From: Paulownia fortunei
Lineage: Eukaryota; Streptophyta; Magnoliopsida; Lamiales; Paulowniaceae
DNA length: 64,000 bases
NCBI GenBank assembly: GCA_019321725.1
Contig: CM033122.1
Location: forward strand, 2,914,001-2,978,000
Reading direction: 5' to 3'
Of this stretch, positions 12,662 to 24,659 are shown in pieces; position 1 is the stretch's first letter, and each line of letters begins with the position of its first letter. Under the pieces are notes generated by a model that worked only from the letters and a program-made list of their open reading frames with translations, was not told the origin of the DNA and ran no database searches. Made by a program: the position numbers and the translations under genes.

Positions 12662-14868
12662 ACTTGCCTAGACGTGTGATGCTCACAAACTGCAAATTAT
12701 TTCGTGTAAGAAATAAACTAATTGGGACTCTAACAGATATATAATCAGTGTTTTACTGGACTGAAATAATCTTTTTTATATTTTTTAATTAAGTTATTTA
12801 TTATCGATAATTTTTGATATAAAAATTTCAAATATTTATATTTGTTTTGTTATTTAATACTCTATTATTCAATTAGGTTTTAAAAAAATTGATTATATTA
12901 TTTACTATTGCATTATAAAAAATAATTACATTGACCAATTCATCATAGTAAGGGAGTAATTTTTTCGAGAGGGTTTTTTTTGTCTTCTCTAGTTTGTTTA
13001 TTGTTTAATCCAAATGAAATAAAATAAGTAAACTTTTACTTGTCATTATGACCATAACACTCAAGATAGTTTAAGAAAACATGAACGCTAGATTTTTATA
13101 ACAAAATGTTGCTTGATTTATTGTATTTATATGGCAATTTTAGTATCTAAATAGAACAGATAAAAATTCGATTTGGTATTTAATTTTATATTTATAAAAA
13201 ATTAATTTTCAGTTCGATTTTAGTTTTTGATTTCTGTTTACTGAACATAATGAATTAGAATTTTTATATATTTTGTGAATAATTTTCATATGATATTTTT
13301 AAAACTAAAATATGTAGAAATTTTTTTATATGATATATTATAATTATTAATTATTTTATATATATATATATATTTTAACTCACCAAAACTAAAAAATAAT
13401 AAATAAGAAGTACAATTATGATTTTGTTATTTAACTTTTAACTATTTTATTTTTTATTTAAAAAAACTCAATTAACTAAATTACTGAATCAAAAAAAAAA
13501 TAAAAATTGAATAGGTAAATTCTATTTAGTAATCAGTATAATAATTTGTCGTATCGATTTTTTGTTCATTGAAATTTTGGCTCAATTCAATCCCTTGCCC
13601 CCTACTCTTTTTAAGTATTCTTATTAACTTTATTTTTAAAAAATATGTGTAGTTAATATTACTATTTTATCTATTTTAAATTATATTTATTGAAAAAAAA
13701 ATTCATTTGTCCATAAGTTCTCAGTCGATGAAATTTCCTAAAGTAGCAAGTCATTCTTGATTATTTATAACGGAACTAAGCAAAACCTATACATCAAAGC
13801 ACATCCATGAAAATACATATACATTTTTTTTAATTGTTTAGAGATAAAAATTGTAAAGATTGCTGCAAAATAAGTTTTTTTCTAGTTGAAACGATGTATT
13901 TTCCCTTCAAAAAACTAATTCCCTCACATTTTTCCCTCCATGGTGACTTAACTACACAAACAACATTTTTTGTACAAAAGTGAATTATGTGACTAAAATG
14001 AAATTACAATGAAAAGTTGATTTATGAACTAATATAATATAAAATTGCAATACCCCTAAATTATGGGAACACAAATGCATTTTTTCCATTACAATAATGT
14101 TTCTATCAGTTGAATGTACGAAAGTAGTTGTGAAAGCCACTCATTTTGAAAGGTGCAATTGGTGCTTTTGTCCTAGAGAGAAGCTGAAAAGTTTTTACTT
14201 CTTATTTTCAGTTCAAACTCCAAAAATGTCGGTTTTACATCGACAAAAATTAAAGTCATCAGTGGCTTGCCTTTACTAAGGTTTGAGGATTATATCAACA
14301 AGGGCATTACTAGAACAAATTCTTTCAATTATTTACAACAATAATGCCATGCGTCACTAACAACTTATACACAATTCATGTGTCATTAATTATATAGTTA
14401 ATCAAACAAATGATTACAAAAGTCTAGTAACAGCCTTTTGTAAATTGTTAGTCATTTTATGTGCTGATTAATAATTCATCTTGCTATGGCAGAGAGTACG
14501 TGTCACAACAAATTTAACAAAAATGTTATATATATATATATATATGAGCTCATTAATTAGTTTTTTTTTTCTCTTTTATGTGAGTTAATTAGTGCAAAAT
14601 TATTAATCTCTTTGTGGAAGTGTATTATTGACTTTTTGAAATTGCATAAAAACTGCTTAATTGATCTCGATGTATTCCACGTACGATAATTGTTGGAAAC
14701 ATTTGAACTACATATTTAAAAACACAAGGAAATTAATTAATCAATCTTGAATTGCTATTTACCTCTTCCCCCAACACACACACATTATATATATATATAT
14801 ATATATATGTTTTTTCCGAGCACTCAAAAAATTTACTTTCATTTTGTAATGTTACTTGGCCAAACAAC

Positions 14869-14915
14869 TTATGTCAATTTCTCTTAATGTCAACAAAATC
14901 AAGTCATTGCAGTAA
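14869..14915 (+). repeat. Dispersed repeat, copy 1 (partner at 63879-63926)
   Basis: About 47 bases beginning TTATGTCAATTTCTCTTAATG match 63879-63926 with only a few differences. In both places the segment follows a similar T-rich stretch containing TAATGTTA. The two copies bracket most of the cluster. The repeat family is not recognised. Confidence 0.65.
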
Positions 14916-14927
14916 TTTTGATCAAAC

Positions 14928-15057
14928 TCCTATATTTTATAATATTAGGATCTATGTTACAACCCACGCATATTTATTCATCGATATTTCTCTCCTATAT
15001 TTTATAATATTAGAATGCATGTTACACTCGGTGCATATTTATTAATCGATATTTTTT
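14928..15057 (+). repeat. Tandem duplication, 65-bp unit, two copies
   Basis: The unit starting TCCTATATTTTATAATATTAG begins at 14928 and again at 14993. Both copies continue with a diverged middle and then a CATATTTATT-ATCGATATT segment. Several mismatches between copies show the duplication is not recent. Confidence 0.8.
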
Positions 15058-16304
15058 TTTTCATTTCATGCTAGAATCAATTTATATTTACTGAGTGTAT
15101 GAATTCAACATTAAATATCTTATTTATTGTTAATTAGGATATTTGATATAAAATACATTAAGAGTATAATATATATAATAATTTTAATATTACTCACGCA
15201 AGAAAAAAATGAAAGATATTAAATATATAAATGTTACTATCATCATTTCCACCAAAAGAGTTAAAGATATGGTTATAGGCTTTTACATGCCGTTTGACAC
15301 TGACTGAGCTATTTTTAAGACACTGTAGGTATGACCAGTCTTACTTAATGAAAATTCCACTTACACGTGCTTGGAAATATCTGATAAGAACAATAATTAA
15401 AAATAAAATAAAATAAAATAAGTTACAATCGTAGCTCAACGTCACCCTGGCCACCAATTTATACTCAAGTAACAGTGGGGCTTATTTTTCTCTCCAAATA
15501 ATGTATTTTAGTTGACTTGTAGATTTTTGTCATTTTAAGAATCTCAATTCAACATTATTGACTGGACTTTAATCTAGATAATATTTTTCAAAGTCTCTAG
15601 GTCTCTTGAATTACCAATATTGACGGCAAATAAAAACTTGTCACTACTCATCCTTTTCTTTCATTAGGAAAAATATCCACCAACCTGTTGAACATTGCTA
15701 TACTGTTTTTGGTTATTTTCTTAGTGGACCCAATTAAATTACATTAAATTAATTTTAGGAAATTTAATTTCTTTAGTCCAATCTTTTCAGATAAAAAAAC
15801 ATGATGATACGAATAAACGTGACGACATGAGAAGATAGCAGGAAATTAATGGAAAAAAAAAAAAAATAACACAATTTACCTAGTTATGCTCAATTGAAGA
15901 AAAATTACAGAAATTTTAGTTATTCTCTTACCTTAAATCCTTTCAACAAACGGCTGAATACGCTGTCATCATTTTTTAATATGAATTGCAGTTAGAATTC
16001 AAGTTAAATAAAAAAAATAAGATTGATGAGATAAATTATTTAATTAAAATTAATTATAGTAAAATCATAATTTTAGTATTTTAAATCATTAAATTTTATA
16101 ATTAATTAATTTTTTATTATTATTTTATTTTAGTTAGATTTAGCTTATAATCATCAATAACTATTTTCGTATGTTCAAATAAAATTAAAGTTAACATAAT
16201 TTTAATACTTAATAATTCACTAATTCTTATAGGAATGATACTTATTCATCACTTTATTACTTGTCTGTGATAACATATACTTATATTCAAAAAATCAACA
16301 ATAA

Positions 16305-17050
16305 GTTTTGACGCCGTTGTTGTGGATTATTTTATTTTGTTAATGTCGATACCAAGTAGCTCTAATTTGAATTTGAATATCTTTTCTTGTATTTTATTTT
16401 ATTTTATTGGTTAAGTGTGTTCTTATTTTATCATCGTAGGTGTTTTAATTTCTTGTGTGTATGAAATAAGTAGAAAATGGTAGATGAGATAACATTTAAT
16501 GCATATTATGCATATTATTGATCAATTGAATATAACATGACAAATCAAGTTTCAACTCAATCCTTTGGAATTAATCGAGTACACTTATAATTAGGGATGA
16601 TCAAATCATTTGAATGAGAAAGGATGAAAATATGATAATCGAGTACACTTATAATTAGGGATGATCAAATCATTTGAACGAAAAAGGATGAAAATATGAT
16701 ATGACATACGCCTAATTACCCACCATTAGAGAAGAAGCTAAAATTTGAAAAAATATTAACTCAATTGCAAAGTACTAACAACCAATTAACTGAATCTAGT
16801 AATTCATCGTAAGAGAAAAAATTAAGTCTTGAAAAAGCTATGACTAAATTAACAAACAATAAGAGTCAATTCAATTAATTGATATCCAAAATTTATTATT
16901 ATAATTTTAAAATTTAGAGATTCAAATTAATGAGATGGATAATATCGAAGACTTAACCTAATAAAATAAAACTGTTTTCTCATTTCAAATCACGCAAAAC
17001 ATAAAATTGGATTGAAGAATAATTTGGATCCGAGTACAAGAGATTTCAAC
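16305..17050 (+). mobile_element. Degenerate Ty3/gypsy gag relic
   Basis: Near 16308 the sequence GACGCCGTTGTTGTGGATT resembles the conserved stretch after the left LTR of Tat/Ogre-type gypsy elements (GGCGCCGTTGCCGGGGA in the form I remember). Downstream, broken plus-strand frames spell a Lys/Gln/Asn-rich coiled-coil-like peptide (EKKLSLEKAMTKL near 16825), as in gypsy gag proteins. Multiple stops interrupt it and no LTR or pol is visible. A repeat-database search of 16300-17050 would settle the assignment. Confidence 0.4.
16573..16700 (+). repeat. Tandem duplication, 64-bp unit, two copies
   Basis: The unit AATCGAGTACACTTATAATT... starts at 16573 and again at 16637 with only about two or three mismatches. 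It lies inside the gypsy-like relic and appears to be a recent local duplication. Confidence 0.9.
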
Positions 17051-17980
17051 ACTTGCAAACAATTGACTGGAGCATTATATACTTTTGATTAATAATATGT
17101 GCGTTGAACGATTTGGGCATGGGACTGAAACCGGCAATTTTGACTGGGCAACAATATAATGGATTTTTCAGTGAGCTTGGACTATGTATCAATAATATGA
17201 GAGTTATCACCAAATATATATATACACACACCATCTGTGTCCCAATGTTACTGTGCACATTTGAAACATTATAATTAAAAAAGTTAAAGTAAATTTTCAT
17301 AGTATAGGAAATAAAAACTAATTTGAAATTTTGAAAAATATTAATTATAAATTTAAGATATAAGAGTATATATGTATACAATGTAATAAAGATAATAATT
17401 TTTAAAAGCATAATAATGACGAGGATTGTATTCGATAGGTAATCAATCACACACATTTATGTGCAGGAATTTTTTAAAATATATATATCAAGATAAGTAC
17501 AATGTAAACTGAGACTAAATGAATATAAAATATGATAACATGTGTAGTAGAAATAATTACTAAAAATATTGATATGGAAAGTCAAATAAAAATACTGAAT
17601 AGTTATAAGATTGCAACACATAAATTGAGAGCAAAAATGAAAATTACTGAATCAGAAAAAGAGAGAAAAAACATTAAAACTGTGAAATTAATATAAGATT
17701 TTGAATTGAACTTGCAAGAAACATACTTATTGCTTTGCTCTCTTGATGTGATTACGTAAGTTTTTAGTATAATATATAAAAGTGTTCTCTTCGAAAATGT
17801 GACCGCTGCCATGAGCATCTATTTCCTTTTACAGAGTTTTTTTTGTTTATTGTTCGGACTTGAAAAATTAATTGGAGTTCAAAACCATCAGTTTCTTTGA
17901 ATTTTTATCTTTAATAATTTGCTTTTAGAGCTGGAGGTTTTGTCAGGATAAAAAGATGGCGGATTTATTAGGATAAGGAG
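17051..17980. other. Intergenic, no gene seen
   Basis: AT-rich sequence without recognisable coding content. Minus-strand open frames at 17046-17456 and 17603-17818 are low-complexity and hydrophobic because of base composition. Confidence 0.45.
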
Positions 17981-19046
17981 TCATATTGTATTTTTTTGTA
18001 TTTTAATTTGTGTCATATTTTTTTCAAATGTCAAAAAATAAGATAAATTGGTTACACTTTAAGAAAATGAATTTTATATTTTCATATTTACCCCACCCCC
18101 ACCCCATACATAGGATGCCAATTAGATTTCCTTCAATTTCAGAAAATCCCTAATTTTCTGTCCACTTTAGTAACTTCCAGCCAAATTATATTTATCGGGC
18201 AGAATTTGTCCTAAAATTGTCAATTCTTTGAAGATCAAATAGGCCAACTCATAGGACCCACAATGTAATTTCCCTACTTTTGTGCTTGAGAGCTTCTGTA
18301 AAGCTATTAAGTTTTATACTATGTTTGGAGCTTGAATCTTAGTAAAAAAAAAGAAAAAAGAAAAAAGAAAAAAAATAAAGTAAAAGTATTATCATTTAAA
18401 ATAAGTAAAATATTTCTTAATATTTAACTTAATATTTCTAATTATTTTAACCACGAAGTCCAAGGACCAAACAAGGGGTTAAGAATTCCTACTTTGATTT
18501 CTTAATCTCTTTTGATGTGCTTTTCAGGCTCTAATTTGTTGGTTCATTTGATTTATTAATGTAGAAACAACCAACAAGTGGCACTAGAGCCCTGAATTCT
18601 ATTGAGGGATTTCTATCTATTGAAGAAAGGTTATTGACATGCTCTGGTAATTAGAATTTGGGTTGTTTTTGCTGGTGCTGCTTTTGAATATATATAAATG
18701 GCCTTCATGGTAAATTTTATTCAGCCCCAAATTTCCCCAACTGAAGAAAATAATTATGAAAATTTGAATTGCAGACAAGAATTGAAATGTTGTAACTGAG
18801 GTTTATTTAACAAGAAATTCTGGAAATATGTAAGTAATTATGATAGAAAACAAACATGGGAAAACAGTAAATTCAAGTGAACAGACAACTAGTGATCAAC
18901 AAAATATCCAACTAAATGCATTACTCCAAATACATATTCATCTACATATGATGCGACAAAATATATTAATCTGTCCATACAGCAACCCAATTTATTTTAT
19001 TTTAGGCATATATAACGTGGTGAAGACTGAAGAGGATCTTTATGCT
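17980..19046. repeat. 3' flank of CYP76 copy A, left part of the duplicated unit
   Basis: 18000-18085 matches 28829-28925, and 18620-19046 matches about 28975-29451, downstream of CYP76 copy B. The middle part, about 18085-18610, is absent from copy B but present in inverted form at 6560-7005. This is the left end of the tandem unit of roughly 6 kb that carries the P450. Confidence 0.8.
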
Positions 19047-20693
19047 TCACAATAACGGCTTGATTGGAATAGCCATGAGGGGAACTGCCCTGCGCAGAGA
19101 TAGCCCAAAAAGCTCTCCTTTGTGGACTTCTGCTTCTTCAGCCCTTAGTTCAAGTTTCCAATCGAAGTTATGGATTAAAGTTGCCACCAAGATATGCAGC
19201 ATTCGATTTGCCAGTGGCAAACCGGGGCATATTCTTCTTCCTGAACCAAATGGAATAAGCTCAAAATCTTGGCCCTTGAAATCTATTTTGCAATCTAAAA
19301 ATCGTTGAGGTTCAAAAGAATCCGGATTCGACCATATGCTTGGTTCTCTGCCCATAGCCCACACGTTAACAAGCATCTGTGTGCCTTTGGGGATTGTATA
19401 GCCACTGACGTCTACATCATATTCTGACTTGCGAGGAATTAATAGAGGACCAGGAGGGTGAAATCGAAAGGTTTCTTTGATCACGGCTTGGAAGTATGGG
19501 AGCCTTGACATGTCTGATTCTTGTACTTGTTTGTTTTCTCCAATGACAGTTCTAAGCTCCTGTTTCGCCTTTGACAATTTCTCAGGATTGAGTAGTAATT
19601 CTGTCATTGCCCACTCCACTGTGGTCGATGTTGTGTCCGATCCTGCAACAAATAAGTCCTAACAAAAAGTTGAATTAGAAACACTATTGTGGCTTTTGCC
19701 TACTTTTGAGTATATTTTTATTTATTCAGAATCAGTTTTTTTAAAACCGAGGAAAGAGTTTAAATCCATGGAGAATATGCTCACCAGAAGTAAATGCTTA
19801 ATGACGTCGATGCTAAACTCGTACTCACTCGGCTCGTGCTCACTTCCTTGGCGGAGATCAAGAAGTGTTTCCAGCAAATCAGTTTTCTTTGGAGAATCCA
19901 GGGATGTGCTTCTTGATCGCAATCTTTGATTGATTAAATCCTCAATGAATGCAAGCAATTTTCCGAAGTAAAACTCGGACTTGCGCTTAATGCCTTGTGG
20001 ATCAATCGGTTTAAGGACTGGGAAGTAGTCAGCAAAATTAGGGATTCCTACAATATTCGTGAGACTCTCAAAGGTTTTCTTAAATTCCTGAGTGGCACCG
20101 GAATCAAAAGTAGTAACCTCAGTTGAAAAGAGTGTGGCTGACATGAGATTGAGCGTAGTTATGAAGGCAGCTTCGCCAATATTGACTACTCGGCCGCTAT
20201 CGCAACATTTTTGTACATAGTCACACAGTTTCTGTAACTTTTCTTGGCGAAGCCCTTGACTGGCTTCGAGACGAGGAGTTATAAACATTTGTTCTTTGCT
20301 TAGTTTACGAAGTTTTCGCCATTGGCTTCCGACCGGTAAATAGGCCATTGAGATCTTGTGGTGATCGTGTGCCTCCCCGGCAGCCGGGATGGTTCGACTA
20401 GAAAAAGCTTGGTCATGTTTTTGTAGTATTTCTTTTGCTATTTCGGGTGAGGAAACAACTACTGTATATATTCTCCCGAGCTGGAGAGACATTAAAGGGC
20501 CATAAGTTTTGGAGAGTTTGGCAAGTGATTGGTGGGGGTTTTCGCCAAGTTGAAGAATGTTTCCGACGATCGGAAGAGGATAAGGCCCCGGAGGAAGCTT
20601 GGCTGCTCTCCGCTGCCTTAAATCCGACCTCACGAAATGAAAACATGTAAAAGCAATAAAAAATAGAGCAATGACAAGTGCAAAGAAATCCAT
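19047..20693 (-). CDS. CYP76AH-like: Cytochrome P450, CYP76 family (CYP76AH-like), copy A
   Basis: Two exons, 19785-20693 (303 codons) and 19047-19658 (203 codons plus stop), are joined across a 126-bp GT-AG phase-0 intron at the usual CYP76 position; total 506 aa. An N-terminal hydrophobic anchor (residues 2-21) is followed by a basic patch and the proline hinge PPGPYP. The I-helix motif is AGSDTT, the K-helix ExxR lies in KETFRFHPP, the PERF-like motif is FEPQRF, and the heme loop is [11 protein letters not shown]. No lesion is visible. Segments such as [26 protein letters not shown] and [18 protein letters not shown] closely resemble the CYP76AH ferruginol synthases of mints. It would sit on the ER and hydroxylate an abietane such as miltiradiene or abietatriene. 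The subfamily call is from memory and the substrate is inferred. It forms a tandem pair with the gene at 29452-31097. Confidence 0.93.
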
Positions 20694-20736
20694 TTAGTTG
20701 TTTTTAGTTTTTCCCCCCTTCTTCATAGGAGTTCAC

Positions 20737-20744
20737 CTTTTATA
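20737..20744 (-). promoter_or_regulatory. TATA box of CYP76 copy A
   Basis: TATAAAAG on the minus strand, 44 bases from the ATG, implies a very short leader. The same box in the same context is present at copy B (31152-31159) but is altered in pseudogene D. A W-box core (TTGACC) lies further upstream, near 20786, in copy A only. Confidence 0.75.
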
Positions 20745-20754
20745 GCTGGGATAT

Positions 20755-21062
20755 GGGTTTTTATTTGAGTTTCACAATTAAAGATTGACCGGAGTGGGAG
20801 GAATTTGGATTTGGAAATCCCTAAAAACTTTATAATGATTAAATATGGGAGTTAGATTTTGAGGGATTTTGATAGATAAGTGTTAATTATAATGCTAGAG
20901 AAAATCTCACCAAAATTCGTTTTTGCCCTCCATGCTCAACGAAGCAAAAGATTAATTCAATTCTAAAATTGTCCTATATTTTATTTTGGATTTTAGCAAT
21001 GACAACAATAAAATAAAATCTCCGCCGCCGCGGCGGCCCGCCCCCCCCCCCCCCCCCCCCCC
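20755..21062. other. Copy A-specific upstream segment ending in a GC-rich block and a C22 run
   Basis: These roughly 300 bases replace the about 1.2 kb found upstream of copy B and have no counterpart there. At 21021-21040 the composition switches to GCCGCCGCGGCGG, followed by an uninterrupted run of 22 C (21041-21062). Homology to copy B's distal flank begins at the next base. The block is either a rearrangement scar or an assembly or sequencing artefact. Confidence 0.6.
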
Positions 21063-21686
21063 ACATATATATATAGAGTATATTCCCTTAAAAAATATCT
21101 TATAGATTTTCTCAAAATTTTAGTTGCATTAGTTAATAGACATTATTAGAAATCTTTTATTTTATACTTTTGATTGTACTTTCAGGAATAAACAGCTATA
21201 CATTTATTATTTATTGAATGTATTAAATTATGCACACACACTGTATTTACATAATATCATTCTTTATACTATTAAAAAAAAGCCAAAAAAAAAGTCATTA
21301 ATTACTATCAAATATAAAGATTTTGCGTGCATAAAAAGGCATAAATATGTAGTTATTTTATTATATACATAAATAACTTATCACTTTATCACTTTTATCT
21401 TAATAAATGTTTATATGCATAATTGTATATAATTCAATTTTAATTTTATTTAGTAAGTAAGTAGTAAAATTTAGTGTTGAAGTAGGTAATATCATTTAGT
21501 AGTATAAATACTTTTTATGTAAGGTACAAATGTGTAACTAAAACATATTAACTAACCAATTTCAAATTGTAGCTATATATATATATATATATATATGAAA
21601 GAAAAATTAAAATTACAAAAATAAATATTTTTTTTATAAAGTACAGTAATGCAATTAAGAACTTTCGAGTGGAAAAACACAATACC

Positions 21687-21689
21687 TAT

Positions 21690-21746
<57 letters not shown>
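21687..21746. repeat. Compound AT/GT microsatellite in Y1
   Basis: An AT tract (21687-21722) is followed by (GT)12 at 21723-21746. The corresponding site in Y2 (33035-33116) has (GT)20, while Y3 (about 44592-44615) has only AT repeats. Confidence 0.95.
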
Positions 21747-23406
21747 AAGATGGTAGTAATTATGTAAGATAATTTTTTTAAATTTAATGTGTTTTCTCTA
21801 TACTATTCAAATCATATTTTTCTATTATTTATTTTGAAATTAATTTAAGGTTAGTTTATTTGATAGAGTTAGTATTATATAAAATTTGGAATTAAATAAA
21901 TTTACAACTAATTATAGATGGGATAAAGTAATATATAGTTTATAATAATAGCAGGACAAAGGAAATTTATTCTTTTTTAACTCAAATATAATTTTTTCTA
22001 TCAATATAATTTTTTAATTGAGGGTGTATTTAAAAGTTTTATTAATAAAGAAGGTAATTAATACAGATATTATAAGAGAGTAAGATAAATTTAACCCTAA
22101 ATTAAATAATGCAGATCCATATGACAGCCATTTAGATATGAAAAAGCATTAGGACAATGGCTTGCCTCACCCTAATCATATAAAAAAAATAAAGTTGATG
22201 CTTGATTATATTAAAAAAATATAGGCAATAATGACTTGTCCAGATAATATAAACAAACATGACTGTTAGATTAAAATATTGACTAAAAACATATTTTTAA
22301 TTGATGTACTATACTCTCTCTATCCATAAAATACGAATTTTTGACTTTTTTCTAATAAATAAGAGATACCAAATTTTGACCATGTTTTTCAATATATTAA
22401 AAAAGAACAGAAAGTTGTATTTTTCGTATCGTATCTAATTTGTATAACTAAATTTTCTGTTTCCATATGTCAGGTTATTACATAATGTTGACAAACCCGT
22501 AATGCAATACTCATTACTCTTGACAAATTTTCTCTCCTTTGGTCAGCAACGGGACCGGCTGGGCATTGATTAGAAACACACATTCAGTTCTATTCATATA
22601 GAAAATATCATATCTGAAAATCAATTGTACTTCGATATATATGTGAGAAGAATGGTCAAGGAGACTGGGGGTGTAAAATTTTATTTCTTTCTAACAACTT
22701 TTCATATCATGAAGCCTGCATTTCTAGATCGACGGGACAGATATCTAGATAAGAAAAAAAAGCATTCGAAGTAAAAATCTCTTCTATCTCTTTGATAATC
22801 ATAATAATCAAAACTCAAAGAAAATTGCCTTCCAACATAATTGGTCAAGCAATCTTGTAGCAGTATGCACGGTACATCATGACCATTTACACAAAATTAT
22901 AACCATTTTTATATCAAGTTCAATGTAAAAGAATAAATATTTTTGCTTTTTGTTAGAAAAAAAATAATAAACATGCATGTATAGACATATTAATTGTGGA
23001 TCTATTACGTTTAAACATACCAGAATACTAATCGATTCACCTATATAGTAACTCGTCTATAAGCCTTCAAACTATTTTGAATGATAATACGTTAAGGTCT
23101 TTTTCACTTCAATGGATACTATTAGAGCATCCACCGTATTTTCACACACCTTATAACTAATTTTAGTGATACTCCAAGAGAGAGATGTAGAGAAGAGAGA
23201 AAGAGAGAAATGAGAGTGTATTCTGTTTCTGAGATAGAAATACAATATCTTATTTTTTGTGAATACGTCAGTTGTGAGAGATAATAATAGATATCATCCT
23301 TACCATAATAGAATTTCAAATTATCTCAAAATATGAATGCAATCTAAATATACCAATATTTTTAATATCTTTTAAATTCACAAGCATGCCGACAAGTAGA
23401 AATAAA

Positions 23407-23905
23407 TGTTGGTAAGTCCACCCACATGGAGTGGCTACCAAACATTCAAAAAAATATGACTAACAAATATTCAAAATTAGTAACAACCTTTTCCTATAAA
23501 TAGAGCTCACATTTCATAGCTAAAAACACACAAGAAAAAAGAGAAAAAAATAAGAGAGTTGAGTGAGAGAAAAATAGTATTTTGAGAGAAGAAATATGGA
23601 GATTGTTTTTAGAAAATATTCATTCTCTCTTAAAATAGCCTTTATATTTTTTTTTTAGTATTTTAAGATGACAAACTTGAGATATTTGTGACCCAAAAGA
23701 TATTCTCTTGAAAATTATTTGTGTATGTCCTAGTTTAAGAATTTTTTTTGTAAGCCTACTATATATATAGTGAAAGTTTTATCTGGACTACGGTTCCATA
23801 ATTTTTTTCAATTTGAATTTTTCACATAAAAATTCTTGTGTTATATTTTTACTTTCTTGTACTATTTTCTAAAATTCTTGATTTAGTACCATTTTTAATC
23901 CAACA
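23407..23905 (+). mobile_element. Solo-LTR candidate
   Basis: A 499-bp segment opens with TGTTGG and closes with CCAACA, a 6-bp terminal inverted repeat with TG...CA ends. It contains a TATA box (CCTATAAATAGAG near 23492). The segment is missing from the parallel position in Y2, which supports insertion. I see no perfect target-site duplication (ATAAA versus AATAG), no adjacent primer-binding site and no second copy in the window, so the call is tentative. Confidence 0.5.
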
Positions 23906-24042
23906 AATAGAAAAAGAATTTTTTGATTCATTTGTTTCGTACCATTTATTTTGGCTTTCTTTCCCAATAATACAAACCGATAGAAAATATAGGCTCATTA
24001 ATGTATAAAGTGAATATTGCGATGTGCACCTTGGTTGATGTT

Positions 24043-24659
24043 GAGTTGGCTTTATACCAATATTTCATACATCTTGTTTATTAAGATTTGGTTTATTTTC
24101 TAGTATATATAATACTTTTATACATTTAGTTTAAAATTTTATAGGTAATGGTAAAAGGAGAAGAAAATGGAAAGAAACATAAATTTGGTTAAAATTTTGA
24201 AAAATCTGCTTTGTGGTGCTATTGAGGGGAATGTTCATATTTTAATCATAATTCTTTGCTTTAATATTATTTTGACTTGATTCTTAAACCATTAGAAAAT
24301 GAGAAATAGATCTATAACTTTTATATTGATCATAAAATCCATTTTTTTTTATTTCAATAAGAAACATCGTGTTAAATAGTCTGTACTTGACTAAATTTTT
24401 TTTATATGATATATTTTGGTATTGTAGGTATAACTCTTTTCACAGATTACATATCAAGTTGATTCAAGTGTCTATGGAAAGCTAAGACACAGAGTTACAA
24501 TTTATTAGAAGACATCAAAAACTAATTCATTCTAGAAAGAGGACAAAAACTAGTTGAAAGAAATTGAACACTGTCAAAGTACTGAAGTAAAGAAGAAAAT
24601 CTGCAGCAACAGCGTCTGAGCGCCAAAAAACCCTGAGGGCACGATGCAAGGCGCTAATA
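24043..24659. other. Intergenic, no gene seen
   Basis: AT-rich DNA between the Y1 block and the copia relic. It probably includes the lost 3' end of that element, but no LTR match to 28134-28520 was found. Confidence 0.4.

Larger units (their letters stand above)
12670..16300. other. Intergenic, AT-rich, no gene seen
   Basis: No coding frame with family resemblance is visible. The stretch holds simple AT microsatellites near 13355-13375, 14525-14546 and 14787-14808, a local tandem duplication (14928-15057) and a dispersed repeat (14869-14915), both listed separately. The open frames here are low-complexity. Confidence 0.5.
21063..24042. repeat. Duplicated CYP76 5'-flank block, copy Y1
   Basis: This block aligns by eye with 32395-35390 (Y2, upstream of CYP76 copy B), and its first part aligns with 43975-45395 (Y3, no P450 attached). 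Anchors include TTCCCTTAAAAA near the start, a compound microsatellite, GGTCAGCAACGGG near 22542 and GTGAATATTGCGATGTGCACCTTGG near 24010. The GGTCAGCAACGGG segment also occurs upstream of CYP76 pseudogene D near 63053. A separate LTR-like sequence interrupts Y1 at 23407-23905. Confidence 0.85.

Noticed and set aside
16573..16700. Two-copy repeat as a CRISPR-like array
   Set aside because: The units abut with no spacers, there are only two copies, and the genome is clearly plant nuclear.
19477..19662. Plus-strand open frame antisense to CYP76 exon 2, repeated at 29882-30148 and 61297-61482
   Set aside because: Its conservation is fully explained by the P450 coding sequence on the other strand; no start context or independent family resemblance.
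23907..24042. Full copia element running rightward from the LTR at 23407-23905
   Set aside because: No primer-binding site follows the LTR, the coding relics at 24.66-28.1 kb are on the minus strand, and no matching second LTR was found.
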